A DNA stretch of 64,000 bases from Chinchilla lanigera (lineage: Eukaryota > Chordata > Mammalia > Rodentia > Chinchillidae), in the NCBI RefSeq assembly GCF_000276665.1, contig NW_004955415.1:31233179-31297178 (forward strand). Reading direction: 5' to 3'. The position numbers and the translations under genes are program-made. This document shows, in pieces, positions 1 to 11,191 of this stretch. The notes under the pieces are model-generated. The model was not told the origin of the DNA and did no database searches. It was given only the letters and a program-made list of their open reading frames with translations. Positions within the stretch are counted from its first letter, which is position 1; every line of letters begins with the position of its first letter.

Positions 1-80
1 AAAAAAAAAAAAAAAAAACTGGGTTTTTTGAGGGGTAGCACTGCAGATCAAATGTAGAGCCTCACGCTGAGCCACCCCAT
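1..80 (-). repeat. poly(A) and degenerate ID fragment
   Basis: The window opens with 18 A, followed at about 25-79 by a reverse ID-like sequence (ends gctgagccaccccat, the complement of the ID 5' end with its A box). The element is cut by the window edge. Confidence 0.45.
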
Positions 81-220
81 ATGTTAAATACAGCACAGTT
101 CTGGCCCACACATGAGGGATCTTATCCTGCTAAACTAAGGGGCACATGTAGGCAAGAAGGGCCAAAGAGCCCTGTTGTTCTGAGATTGGTCCATATGGTC
201 AGACAGTTGACTTTAAAAAG

Positions 221-388
221 CCTGGCTGCCTTGGTATGGTGACATAAGCCTATAGTCCCAGTACCTGGGAGGATGAGGCAGGAGGGTTGACAGTTTAAAT
301 CCCATTTGGGAAATTTATCAAGACCCTGTCTCAGAAAATTAAAAAGGGTTAAAGACATAGTTCAGTGCAAAGACCCTGGTACCAAAAG
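221..388 (+). repeat. B1-ID dimer SINE, degenerate
   Basis: A 7SL-like left half (cctatagtcccagtacctgg, then gaccctgtctcag) is followed directly by a degraded ID half (aaagacatagttcagtgcaaagaccctggtacc). This is the same order as the other B1-ID dimers in the window. Confidence 0.5.
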
Positions 389-448
389 ATGTCTGGCTAG
401 TCACAGTTGTATATCTTCATACATTCATGTCTGTTTTCCTAGATAAAC

Positions 449-833
449 TTACTTTTCTCTTTGCTGAGACAAAATACCTGGCCCCCAAAGTTAAGGGAGG
501 AGAGGTTTATTTGGCTCGCGTGTAGAGGTTGCAGTCCATAGTTGGCTGGCTCCAGGGCAGGGTGGTGCAGCAGACGGGCATTGCAAAGCAGAAGACAAGC
601 AGCAGCAGCAGCTATATGCAACAAGCAACAGTAGCAGCTTCTTTCTGTCCCTTTGTATTCCCCTGCTGGTAGCACTCCCAGCTAGAGCTATGCCAAAGCA
701 ATCAGTGGACTGATTTAGTAATCACACACCCTTACTCCCAGGATCACACACTCTAGATCCCACCATCACTGAACAAGCCCCACTGATAACTGCATGAGGC
801 TTTGGGAGCACACCTGGATATAAACCATAACAT
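449..833 (+). repeat. LTR-like repeat (possible MaLR type)
   Basis: Shares the phrases gacaaaatacctg, ggaggagaggtttattt and gcagtccatagttggctggctc with the copy at 28955-29312. It ends with ataaaccataacatg. This resembles mammalian MaLR LTRs; the family is not certain. It includes a short CAG-rich stretch near 598-615. Confidence 0.45.
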
Positions 834-866
834 GAACCTTTTTAAAAGTACTTTCTTTTCCTTTAG

Positions 867-943
867 AGACTCCCACCTTGACCCACGAGACCTTTAAAGC
901 GCTGAAGCCAGGGCTTTCTGCTTATGCTGATGATGTGGAGAAG
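867..943 (+). CDS. ENTPD6: ENTPD6 exon (first in window)
   Basis: Acceptor ctttag, donor aag|gtaaag. Encodes (E)[20 protein letters not shown] and on to DDVEK; its first two bases finish a codon begun in an exon left of the window. Confidence 0.93.
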
Positions 944-3900
944 GTAAAGACCTCTGTTGCGCCCCCGGCACCCTTTCCCTGTGTGGTTAGGTAAAGCCCA
1001 CTCTTTCCCTTTAGGTTTGGCAGGCAGAGGAAAGTAGTCCTGTGGTGCTGCTTGGGGCGCTGGGCCTGGAGCACGGCTGGAGTGTGGGGGGAGCAGGTCT
1101 GTTCCAGCCTGCTGGCCCCCACACGCAGGCCCCATACCACCAGAGGCTCAGCGTAGCTCAGAAGCACAAACACTGCAAACCTACAGCATATGTTACTTGA
1201 AAGCTTAGTTAATTTTTTCACTAGTCTTGTGGGTTTTGCATGATGTTCTTTCTTTTTTTATTTTTAACATGCTAGGGATGGAGCCTAGTACCTCGTGCAT
1301 GCTGGGCAAGTGCTACATCACTGAGCTACACTCTTAGCCCCATAGTGTATTTTTAACTTTAGTTTTTTTGCTGTGGGTGCTTTGATTGAAGAAAGACTAA
1401 AAACCTAGGTAAAGTGAGAAGGTACTATATTCCGGAGGCTAGGAGTGCAGCCCAGAGATAGACCTTTTGCCTTATGTAGGTGAGACCATGAGTTCTATCC
1501 CAGGCACTGCAAAACTGTTGTTCAGAATCCACACTCTCCTGAGCCGTCTCCACTCCATGCTGGTGCTGACACTGACCTGTCCAGCCCAGGCGTCTCCAGC
1601 ACCTAGCGGTGACATGGTTCCTCAGTGCAGTGCTCAAGGGGTGGAGTTCAGTATGGAACCCAAACTGCTGTTTACAGCAGCCTCATGAGATCAAGGAGTC
1701 CAGACCTGTCAGGCTTCCTGGGGGCGGGGGGGGAGGGGGTGACAGCAGGGCACTGTCACCCAAGAAGGCGAGAAAGATGCTGTAAAGGGTGGGCTCAGCC
1801 TCATGGCCCTAACTTGCCCTCACCCTGTGACATTCTATGCCCAGGGCTTCACATTAGCCTGGTCCCTCTGCCCTACACACTGTCCCTGTCCTCTTCTGAT
1901 TTTAGAAGTGACAAGAAAATCATGTTATAAATCCAAAGGGCAGGAACCCCAGCGCTGAGGAGGCTGAGGCAGGAGGACCACTGCAAGTTTGAGGCCAGCC
2001 TGGGCTACAAAGTGAGTTCAAGGGCAGCCTGAACCACACAGTGAAACCCTGTCTCAAAAACAAAAAAAAAAAAGCTGAAGGACGGAGTAGCATTGTGACC
2101 CTAGGTGCTGGGTGTGACAGGCTCTGCTTTGCTGTCACAATGTCCGCAGAGTGCTCAAGGGATCCAGGAGCTGCTGGATGTTGCTAAGCAGGACATTCCG
2201 TTTGACTTATGGAAGGCCACCCCGCTGGTCCTCAAGGCCACAGCCGGCTTGCGCCTGTTACCTGGAGAGAAGGCTCAGAAGCTGCTGCAGAAGGTAGGCT
2301 CAGCACAGGGCTCCTGCACACCAGGCACCAGCCTTCAAAAGTGCTCATGCTTTGGAAGGGCAGCCTGCCCTGGGACTCGGTGGGGTTGAGCGCTGTGGGC
2401 ACTGAGCTTCACTGGCTTCTGTCAGATGTTCATATGTGTCTGCCCTGGGCCAGGTGTGGTAGGCACGCCTGGGCACGCCTGTAATCCCAGCACTCGGGAG
2501 CCTGGGGCAGGATCACAAGTTTGAGGCTGGCCTGGGCTATATAGTGAGATTCTGTCTCAGAAAGAAAAACAGGCTTGGCTGCCCAGGAGGCCCCTCAGCC
2601 TTGGCTGCCACCCTGTGCTCCTCAGGGTCTGTGTGTCTCTCCTTGAGGCTCCCGCTCCACACCCCTGTGAAAGGATGGCCTGTCCCGTTTGTCTATCAGG
2701 GTCCCTCACTGGGGTGTGAGACTTGGGGTGGGGCAGAGGTACTGAAGTTTCTGGGTGCCGGAGCAAACTGGCAGTGTCCCTGGAGCGGCGCCCACCAGAT
2801 CCCCAGTCTCGGCTCTGCTGTTCCGCTTCTCACCCTTTGTCTCACCTTCCAAAGCCAGGCAGCACTTTGGGAAGCAGCACAGCCCCCTTCCCCAGCCCAC
2901 GCACTCCCCAGCACAGCCCAGGAGAGTCTCCTGGGTGGCGTGTTCCTGAGCTAGAGGAGGCTTGGACCGAGTGTGATGAGAGTGGGCATTGCCTCTGGGA
3001 GCAGGTGGCGTCCCAGTGTTCTGTTGCCTGGAAACCACTGGCCTCCCATTCCAGAGGGTGAAGACGTCTCTCTGCATGCAGGTGAAGGAGGTGTTTAAGG
3101 CATCACCTTTCCTGGTAGGGGACGACTGTGTTTCCATCATGAACGGAACTGACGAAGGTAGAGTGGCTGGAAGCACCTCCACGCGTGGCCCTGGAGACAC
3201 CCCATGTGCTGCTGCTGCTGCTTGGAGTCCGTGCACAGGGCTCCCTCCTCAGTCGGATGTGGGTGATTGGGTTTGCAGCCCATTCCCAGTGCAGGTGTCC
3301 CAGGGCATCTTTCCAGCACCAGCATTAGAGACAGATTCTCATCTGGGCTCATGGTAAACCCAGCACAGATGGAGTTTCTGAAAATGTCACGCTTGGAGAG
3401 CACATACAACTCCAGCCGCTGCCGAGTTTAGAACATTGCAGCTGCATTGCTGATTCTGAGTCATCTAGGTTCCTCACTGACCCTGCTTTTAATTTCAACC
3501 TTAAGAGTAGGTTCTCTTCCTCTTCCAGAAGAGGACGCTGGGACAAAGAACTGTAGGGAGACACAACCTTGGGTGACAGGTTCAGGTTTTAGCGTGGCGT
3601 CTTCTAGAACAGTCGGGTGGAAGCCGTGGGATTGTGCCTGCCCAGCACTTCTCTGGGTGATCTGGAGGGTGGGGGTGGGGGAGGCCTGGAGGAAGAGGCG
3701 CACATCCTGGGGGCTGTGTGGACCCTCTCGGGTGCCAAGGACCCCCCTGCACCACTGTCTTGCAGGTGTCTCTGCGTGGATCACCGTCAACTTCCTGACA
3801 GGTGCGTGTCACTTGGCCCCACAGGTAACATCCTGCCACAGTCCTGGCGGGCTTCCTGTAGGACAGGGCCCTCGTGTCTGCAATTCTCAGGGCTCAGCAC

Positions 3901-6900
3901 AGAGGAGGGCTCACAGGAGGACATGGAGGGGTCCCCTGCCTGGGCTGCTTCGCTCCTTCTCTCGTGTTGAGGACGCTCAGCTGTCCAGATACCCAGTGCA
4001 GATGCCTGTTAGAAACCAGCCAAAAGGAGCCCTTTTTCAAAGATTATTCTCAGCATGTGTCCCTTCACTGGAAGTAGGGAAAGGCTGCGTCTGATGTAGT
4101 ATATAAGTGAGTTTCCTGGCAGGATCTGCCCTTCGCGGGGTGGAAAGAGATTGAGGGGGTAGGTGGGGAGCCTCTACCTCGATGCTTCTGGGGAGATGGA
4201 GACGGGAAGGCTGCGGCCTCAGTCCCACAAGCCACAGCCTCCTCCCCATTGCGCAGGGCCCGTCCATCATCTCAGCTGGTGTCATCCACATTAGAGCCAT
4301 GGCTGATACCACCTGATCTTTTCCAGTAGACGTGGCACCTTTCCGCGAACATGTCTAAACAGTGGAGCAGCTTCTCTGCCTTGGTGTCCTGTCCATTGAA
4401 ATTGGCTCTTCGCCTCCTCTGCCTTCCTGTCCTCCCTCTTCCCTAACACTGTTGTCTTCCCGCCGTCCAGGCAGCTTGCGAGGCCCGGGCAGGAGCAGCG
4501 TGGGCATGCTGGATCTGGGCGGCGGGTCCACTCAGATCACCTTCCTTCCGCGGGCCGAGGTAAGCAGCCCTGCCAGCCGTAGGGGCAGTCAATAGAGCAT
4601 GGCGCCCATGGGTGGCTCCTGCCTGGGAAACAAACTGAAATGGAATCTGTCTGTAGTGGGACAATGAGCCAGATAATAACCAAGTGCCCTGCATGCTGGG
4701 AGGTGCCAGGAAGTCCTCACTGTCTGGGAGACAGAGCCCCAAAGAGCAGGAACGCTCCCTCCTCCTTGACCCTGGCTGAACCCTACCCAGGCTGGGTCAG
4801 TGCTGCCGGGGAGGGAGCAGTCTGGGTGCTTCATGTTCCCTGGCTGGCTCCTCAGTCTTCCACAGCAAGGGACTGAAAGCAAGCTCTGTAACTCTCTCTG
4901 TCTGAATGTCCTTGTTCTTCCAAATGACCCAGGACACGTAATCTGGTGTTTCCACAGGGCACCCTGGAGGCCTCCCCACCTGGCCACCTGACGTCCCTGC
5001 AGATGTTTAACAGGACCTATAGGCTGTATTCTCACAGGTTGGTTTCCAGGGTCGGGGAAGTCACAGCCCCCTGGCGCCCCTGCTCCAGCTTCCTTCACTG
5101 CCCACGTCGGGCCTAGCCAGGTCCTGGGATCCCCAACCACTACCTCACTCTGTTATACTTCGGAGGAGGCTTGGGAGAGATAGGGGAGCCCAGTGTGTGC
5201 AGGATGCTTCTGAGCTACCACCTGCCACGTGGCATCTTCAGTCCACTCCTCTTGTACCCCATGAAAACGGGTCCTGGCGGTGTCATAGCTCCTGCATGAG
5301 CTACTCAGTGAGGTCCCTTGATGCCTCAGAGACTCCTCGAAGGAGCAGGAAAGCTGTAGCAGCCTCCCTCCCGGGATGGGGCCACCTTACACAGTGGGCA
5401 GGGTCCAGCCATCCCTGGACCTCACCCAGGCGGACGTTGTCTCCACAGCTACCTGGGGCTGGGACTGATGTCGGCACGGCTGGCGATCCTGGGTGGAGTG
5501 GAAGGGAGACCTGGTGAGTGGAGTGTGCTGCTCAGGGCTCTGCCCACCTTTGGTGAGAGGGAGGAGCCACCTGCCCTCTGTCCCCACTCGCCATGGTGGG
5601 ACTGATCCAGGAGAGATGTTTTCCTCTGTATGAGTTATGATCAAAATGTGAACATTTAATTTTTTTATTTTTTTGAGACAGTGTCTCACTAGTTCAGGCT
5701 AGCCTTGAACTCACTATGTAGTCCAGGCTAGCCTTGAACTTATGGTGATCCTCCTTCCTCAGCCTCCCGAATGCTGGGATCACAGGCATGCACCACCACT
5801 CCTGGCAACATTTAAATTTTAGATAAGTATTACATAAAGATGCAGTGCCTCTGATCCCCTTCGGAATACTCCCCTTTCCTTTGAACACACTTGTCCTGTT
5901 GTTCTTGCCACATTCTGAAGCAGCTCTAGAGTCCTCATTCCTGAGTGTCTTTATGAGGTGTGATCAAAAATACTGTGAGTGGTGCTGTCAGATGCTGTCC
6001 AATGGAAAGGCAGGCTCCTAAAAACATCCACGTTATTTACTGAAGTTAGCACCATGTGACTTCTGGCTCCTTCCAAAATCAAAATGACCATGAAAGCTAA
6101 ACATTTGAATGGATTCAGGACATTGAAGCAACCCGGATGATGCAACTGAAGACACTCAAGAAAGAGGACTCCAGAGCTGCTGCAGAAAGTGGCAGGGGTG
6201 ATGGGATAAATATGTTCAAAGCCGGGGGAGGATTCAGAGGGAGTTAGTGGCAATGTCTCTGTAGTATAATAAAAGTTTTTAATTGTATATATTTACCATC
6301 TTTTTTGATCACACCTTGTACATTCTAAGTTCTTTTAAAAAGAGTCATTAATGAAATCACTACCTAAACAGACTTTGAGAGTCCAAGTAACTGTGCAGTC
6401 ATCCACTACCTTGGGAGCCATCTTGCATGCCAGTCAGCTGCCTGTCACTGTGACCGGATCTCTGAGCCATCAGCTTACAAAGAGGAAAGGCTCGTTTCAG
6501 TCCCTGGCTCCAGAGGTTTCTGCCCATGGCCTGTTGGCCCTGTTGCTTAGGGACTGTGGGTGGGCACCAGATGGCATGCAGCAGCTGGGAGGCAAGGCGA
6601 GGCAGGGCTCAGGCTTGTACTGTGCCCTCTGAGGGCATTGCCCAGTAATCGACTTCCTCCCACTGGCCTCACCTCCCAGTAGCACCACAGGCTGGGCACT
6701 AGGCCTTTTACACAGGCCTTCAAAGCACTTAAATTAACCATAGCAACCTAAAAACCTAGTCCTTCTGGCAGTAGGAGGGTTGTGATGTGGTAACCCTGAG
6801 AGCCCCCTCTGTCCTCACCTTCGCTCTGTGAAAGGTCACAGAGCAGGCCTAGCTTCTTCTGGGTGTAGATCTGAGGAGCCAGGAGTTCCCTGGAAGGCTG

Positions 6901-9900
6901 CCTCACCCCAGACCCTTGGTGCCCCCCATTGGACAGAAGCGTTGTGTGTGTCCCCCATGCCTGGCATGGCCGGCTTTCCTGTGGGCACTGTCAAGTCTGG
7001 ACAGTGCATGTGAGGCACCCAGGGCCCAACACATCCCTGGCAGCCACTTGCCCTCTGGCCCTTCCAGGGCTAGCTCTGCTGCCACCGTGGGACCCCTCGC
7101 CTGGGACATCACACCTCTCACGCATTGCTCAGCTCCTTCAAGTCCTGGGGGCAGCTTCCTGCTGGCTCCTCAGTGTGAAGTAGGGGCGCGTCAGCAGGGA
7201 GAAGGAGGCACCTGCTCCTCCGTGCAGCTGTGATGCCCTAGCCTGGCCTCCACCCACTTCCAGTGCAGACCTGGCCAGAGAGGTCAGCAGCAACACTGGG
7301 GTGGGCAGGCAACCTGGGACACAGAGCCAGCTCTTCCCGCGCCAGCTGTGGTCCCCGCTTTGGTGCTCTAAGCAGCACGGGGTCAGTTTGTAGTACAGTG
7401 GCATCTGGTGGCACTCGACTGCCCCTGCCACCAATCTCTGGTTTCTCACGACCATGGCCATCTGAGAAGCTGGGTAATGATGCCCCCTTGGGGTCACCTC
7501 TAGGGACACGAGCTGTCAACTGTCACCTGGCAGTGTTTCCACACAGAGGAGGCTGTGGAGCCTCCAATAGTCCAGAGCTGGACTATCCTGAGTCAGGTCC
7601 CCTCTGTCACCAGCAGGAAATGTGTCCCCTTATGCCTGGTGCCTTTGTTCTCCATCACAGCCCCTCCCAGCTCCCGGAGGCCCCTGGCTGACAGTGGCGC
7701 CATGGTTTTCCTCCCCGCTTTCTTCCTTTCTTTCATCTTTTCTTTTTTTCAGCCAAGGACGGGAAGGAGTTGGTTAGCGCTTGTCTGTCTCCCGGGTTCA
7801 GAGGCGAGTGGGAGCATGCGGAAATAACGTACAGGATCTCAGGACAGAAGGCAGGTATGTGGGTTGCTGCCCATTTGTGGCCTGTGAGGGTTACACAGCA
7901 GCCCACCGGCCTCATGCCTGTCCACACACCTGTCAGGCAGTGACAGCAGACAGGCCCACACCTGCTGGTCAGGTGCTGCTGCCCGCACCTCCCTCCATGT
8001 GCCATGGGCTTCTGCAGGGCAGCCCTGAGCACCTGGCACTGCAGGGCCCATAACCACGGCTGAGCTGCAGCAGGAAGGGCACCACTACTCCTGTACAGCT
8101 GCTGCCTGGGCCCTGCCCAGACGTCCCTCTGGATTCCTCCCTAGAGGAGGATCAAAGTGTCATGCCCAGGCTGGAAATGGCCTGGCTGTGTCCACCTCCA
8201 GGGACCAGGCGGCTCCCTGTGACCAGGGGTCTTGGTGGGACAGCAGCCCATGGGAGAAGGTGCAGGGAGGTCCCTGCGGGACTGAGGTGTCACCCTGGAG
8301 GAGGGAACCTGGGGGTGATGACTGTGGCCAGGCATCGATGGCAGAGCCAGGTGCCCAGGGTCCCCCGGGGCCAGAGCAGCCCATGCCAGGCCCTGCGGCA
8401 GTAGGAGGTGGTGCCAGGATCCCACCAGGTAGCACTAGCCTGGGCAGCACTGGAAGGGCGAGAATGGCAGACCAGGCAGAGTCACTCACAGGTGTCCACA
8501 GCAGTGACCTGGTCGCTGCAGTTTGCTAACCTCCGGGCCTGTGTCTGGGCTTCAGCCACATGGTGGCCTTTGTGACCCAGGAGAAAGCAGTGCCCCCATT
8601 GGGGTGGCAGCTGTCGTCTGCCTCTGTGGGCAGTGGGTCTGTGGCACTGGTCCACCTGTGTCAGGCGCTTGCCCCCCTCCTGCAGGGCGTCTCCATGAGC
8701 CTTGTGCCAGCAGGGTGTCTGAAGTCCTCCGAAACAAGGTGCACAGGGCAGAAGAGGCAGGACACGTGGACTTCTATGCCTTCTCCTACTACTATGACCT
8801 GGCGGCCAGTGTGGGTCTCATCGGTGAGAGTGGCTGGTGGGGCCCAAGCCAGGGCTGTGGTGGACAAGCGACATGCAAGTGGTGGGGGTAGAGGCAGGTG
8901 CCCCCATATCAGAGCACTGAGGCACCTTTCTAGAGACACATTAGCTCCCGGCGCCACTTGGCAGTGCCATGTCCCTGAGGTGTAGATAGTCATTTAGGGC
9001 TGACTCCTTCCCACTGGAAGGCAGGTCTGGCTCAGCCGACCCAGGCACCCCCATCCAGGACTCCCACTGCCCACCCTCCTCAGCACAGGAGCCAGGCCTG
9101 GTGGAGAGGCCTGGGGTTCCGGGCTGTATGGCACTGTTGGAGAGTTGCTGGCATTTTAGGCGTGGAGACTGGGATCTTTTCAGTAAGTTGAGAATATCAG
9201 AAACCATTGCTGGCTGTGAGGATAGGAGTGCTGATGCTTTGAATAAAACCTGGAGGAGAAAGGTGTGCACCCCGCTACACGGCCACGCTGGCCATGGCCA
9301 CCGTGCGGGGCCACCTGGGCCTGGCTGGGCTTGGGTTAGCACAGCCTGCCGGGCCTGCTGTCCCCCCCAGGGGTGGCTCTAGAGACCAGCTGTTCAGAAA
9401 AGCCACTGCAGCTGCCTGCCAGAGTTGTGCTGCCTGCTCCAAAAGAGCAGCATGGGCCAGGTGCCCTCCTGGGACAGCCACCCACCTGCTCTTAACACAT
9501 GGCAGGTCAGATGGCTCCCACTTTATTTCAGAATGTTTTTCTCCACAGTTGAGAAATACTAGCCAAGCCAGGTGTGGTGACACACATCTATAATCCCAGC
9601 ACTTGCGAAGCTGAAGCAGCAGGATCACTGTGAGTTCAAGGCCAAGACCCGGAATACAAAAAAAAAAAAAAAAAAAGAACACTAGCCAGGTGTGTTGGTG
9701 CACACCAATAGTCCCAGCTTCTCTGCAGGCTGAGGTAGGAGGGTCATGAGTTAGAGACCGCCTGGGAAACTTAACAAGATCATGTCTCAGAAAAACACAA
9801 ACAAGTAAGTAAAAGTTCAGTGAAAAGGGCTGGAGCTGTGGCTCAGTGCCCGAGCACTTGTCTAGCTTATACAAGGCCCAAGGTTCAACCCCTAGCACTG

Positions 9901-11191
9901 CAGGACAAAGAAATGGTACTCAGGACCGGGGTCCTGCTCAGTATTTGTCTGGCACCGGGCCCTGGTTGATCCCCAGCGCCACAAGGAGGAGCAGCTGTGT
10001 CTGCCTGGCAAGCAGCCCCAGCTGGAGGCCACACAGACCATGGCTGCATCTTGTGTCTCGTCCCACAGATGCGGAGAAGGGAGGCAGCGTCACAGTCGAG
10101 GACTTCGAGATCGCAGCTAAGTACAGTGAGTGAGGTGTGGGTTCCGTGGCCAGGGTCACCCACAGGGCTGTGACAGGCACTGGCCCAATGCTGTCACCAA
10201 GAGGAGTGAGTAGAGGTATGCAGGGGTGCAGTGAGAGTGCTCAGGGTCTCTGAGGGCACACCCAGTCTGCCCACCAGGGTGTGGTGCACTTCCTGTGCTG
10301 GTTCCTCACATCTGGGTGCCCAAGAGTGACTTCCTGAGATGTCCCAGCACATTCATGATGAGGAGAGGAGGTGGGGCCTGCATGCAGAGCCCGGGCTGTG
10401 GGTGACATGCTAGGCACCATGTTGTGCCGGTTCGCCTGGTATCCCTCACCCACCCCGACGTGGCCAGTCTCACCCGCAGTCCACCCAGGTGCTGCTCCAG
10501 TCAGAGCCTTAGGCTGTGCTTCCTCCTCCACCAGCAGTGAGGCCTCCTGCTGCGTCGCAGGAGGGCCTTCCTTAAACTCTCACATGTGCGTCCAGCCTAG
10601 GACCCCAGGTGTCCGTCCGTGGCTTTGCCCCTCTGCTGCAGCAGGCAGGCAGCTGGAGAAGGCAGGTCACAGTGGGTGTGGCCTGAGGGATGTGGCCCTC
10701 CACTGAGCAAGACAGGTGTGCAGGCCTCTGGGTCCTGGGAGAGGGAGGATCCAGGCCAGTACCCAAGGCTGGGTGTTGGGTCTGAGAACTGACTGGGAGT
10801 GGTGTCCCCAGTGTGCCGGACCCTGGGTGCCCAACCGCACCGCAGCCCTTTCCTCTGCATGGACCTCACCTATGTCAGCCTGCTGCTCCGCGAGCTCGGC
10901 TTCCGCGGGGACAAAGTGCTGAAGGTAGGGCCGCCTCGGGGCTCAGTGTCCTGCCTGTAGGGTGGAGCACGGGAAAATGGGCCCTGGTGACCCCATCCTT
11001 GCAGCCCTGAGCTGCTCCCGCAACTTGGCCAGGCCTGGCCTCCCTTCCAGAGTATGACAGTCCTCTCCAACCCTCACCTTTGTCTTCCCAAGCTGACTCG
11101 GAAAATTGACAATGTGGAGACCAGCTGGGCTCTAGGGGCCATTTTCCACTACATCGACTCCCTGAACAGACGGAAGAGTACAGCCTGGTAG
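867..11191 (+). CDS. ENTPD6: Ectonucleoside triphosphate diphosphohydrolase 6, 3' part (12 exons)
   Basis: Member of the GDA1/CD39 (NTPDase, apyrase) family. It hydrolyses nucleoside diphosphates such as GDP and UDP in the Golgi lumen or after secretion. Coding exons: 867-943, 2150-2293, 3082-3157, 3766-3801, 4471-4559, 4958-5037, 5449-5513, 7753-7854, 8686-8823, 10069-10125, 10812-10924, 11093-11191. All splice with AG/GT borders and matching phases into 357 residues without a stop. This starts at ETPTLTHE and ends [10 protein letters not shown]. Apyrase conserved regions 2 ([10 protein letters not shown]), 3 (WITVNFLTG), 4 ([11 protein letters not shown]) and 5 (YYYDLAA) are present in order. 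Region 1 (the phosphate-binding loop) and the N-terminal signal anchor are upstream of the window: the first exon opens with two bases of a split codon. The human protein is about 484 residues, so roughly 127 are missing on the left. Same strand as PYGB, about 10 kb upstream of it. The nearest paralogue is ENTPD5; the sequence reads as ENTPD6. Confidence 0.96.
1268..1342 (-). repeat. ID SINE, reverse
   Basis: Reads as the complement of ID: gctagggatggagcctagta, then gggcaagtgctacatcactgagctacac. The B-box and A-box regions are recognisable. Confidence 0.6.
1434..1514 (+). repeat. ID-like SINE, degenerate
   Basis: Forward ID-like sequence containing agtgcagcccagagataga and gagttctatcccaggcactgc; short A-rich end. 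Confidence 0.4.
1931..2073 (+). repeat. B1-type SINE
   Basis: Typical right part: aggctgaggcaggagga, ggccagcctgggctacaaag, gtgaaaccctgtctc and an A-rich tail; the first 20-30 bases are eroded. Lies just upstream of the exon at 2150. Confidence 0.8.
2150..2293 (+). CDS. ENTPD6: ENTPD6 exon with apyrase region 2
   Basis: Acceptor tccgcag, donor aag|gtaggc; 48 codons, phase 0 on both sides. Contains [20 protein letters not shown] then [16 protein letters not shown], the second apyrase conserved region. Confidence 0.95.
2449..2570 (+). repeat. B1-type SINE
   Basis: ccaggtgtggtaggcacgcc, then cctgtaatcccagcactcgg and gattctgtctcagaaag. Confidence 0.8.
3082..3157 (+). CDS. ENTPD6: ENTPD6 exon
   Basis: Acceptor gcatgcag, donor gaag|gtagag. 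Encodes [20 protein letters not shown] then NGTDE and the first base of a Gly codon; includes an N-glycosylation sequon (NGT). Confidence 0.94.
3766..3801 (+). CDS. ENTPD6: ENTPD6 36-nt microexon with apyrase region 3
   Basis: Acceptor cttgcag, donor acag|gtgcgt. Encodes [11 protein letters not shown] and enters and leaves in the same phase (split Gly codons), so skipping it would keep frame but remove conserved region 3. Confidence 0.93.
4471..4559 (+). CDS. ENTPD6: ENTPD6 exon with apyrase region 4
   Basis: Acceptor cgtccag, donor gag|gtaagc. Encodes [19 protein letters not shown] at its 3' end; the DLGGGSTQ loop is the second phosphate-binding motif of the actin/ASKHA-like fold. Confidence 0.94.
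4958..5037 (+). CDS. ENTPD6: ENTPD6 exon
   Basis: Acceptor ttccacag, donor acag|gttggt. Encodes [20 protein letters not shown] then YRLYSH; contains the sequon NRT. Confidence 0.93.
5449..5513 (+). CDS. ENTPD6: ENTPD6 exon
   Basis: Acceptor ctccacag, donor cctg|gtgagt. Encodes [20 protein letters not shown] then RP, in frame with both neighbours. Confidence 0.93.
5661..5806 (-). repeat. B1-type SINE, reverse
   Basis: Poly-T, gagacagtgtctcact through caccaccactcctggc. Flanked by the target-site duplication aacatttaa (5651-5659 and 5807-5815). Confidence 0.85.
5952..6320. mobile_element. mariner-type DNA transposon remnant
   Basis: Flanked by TA on both sides, with terminal inverted repeats sharing AGGTGTGATCAAAAA (left at about 5957-5971, right reversed near 6303-6317). 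About 365 bases long, far shorter than a full mariner (about 1.3 kb), so internally deleted. The right half resembles the coding end of a mariner transposase but is full of frame breaks. Lies in an ENTPD6 intron. Confidence 0.7.
6435..6746 (+). repeat. LTR-like repeat (possible MaLR type)
   Basis: Related in layout to the element at 14411-14935: ctgtcactgtgaccgg, agaggaaaggctcgttt, ggctccagaggtttc, and a 3' end in cttaaattaaccatagcaac. Family uncertain. Confidence 0.35.
7753..7854 (+). CDS. ENTPD6: ENTPD6 exon
   Basis: Polypyrimidine tract and acceptor tttttttcag, donor gcag|gtatgt. Encodes [20 protein letters not shown] then [14 protein letters not shown]. Confidence 0.93.
8686..8823 (+). 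CDS. ENTPD6: ENTPD6 exon with apyrase region 5
   Basis: Acceptor cctgcag, donor atcg|gtgaga. Encodes [20 protein letters not shown] and onward to [19 protein letters not shown]. The first residues (GRLHEPC) differ more from the human protein than the rest. Confidence 0.94.
9566..9676 (+). repeat. B1-type SINE, 3'-shortened
   Basis: agccaggtgtggtgacacac, ataatcccagcacttg, gagttcaaggcca, then a run of about 18 A. The usual last third of the element is missing. Confidence 0.75.
9680..9910 (+). repeat. B1-ID dimer SINE
   Basis: 7SL-like half (agccaggtgtgttggtgcac to gatcatgtctcag), an A-rich linker, then an ID half beginning ggctggagctgtggctcagt with a B box-like ggttcaacc. One of the clearest dimers here. 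Confidence 0.75.
9921..9993 (+). repeat. ID fragment
   Basis: Short ID-like 3' piece (gctcagtatttgtctggcac, ccctggttgatccccagcgcc) directly after the dimer at 9680-9910. Confidence 0.4.
10069..10125 (+). CDS. ENTPD6: ENTPD6 exon
   Basis: Acceptor tcccacag, donor taca|gtgagt. Encodes [19 protein letters not shown] plus the first base of a Met codon completed by the next exon. Confidence 0.92.
10812..10924 (+). CDS. ENTPD6: ENTPD6 exon
   Basis: Acceptor tccccag, donor aag|gtaggg. Encodes (M)[19 protein letters not shown] then [18 protein letters not shown]. Confidence 0.93.
11093..11191 (+). CDS. ENTPD6: ENTPD6 terminal coding exon
   Basis: Acceptor ttcccaag, then [20 protein letters not shown] and the C-terminus [12 protein letters not shown] followed by a tag stop at 11189-11191. 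Confidence 0.94.
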   Translation: MTRKIDNVETSWALGAIFHYIDSLNRRKSTAW

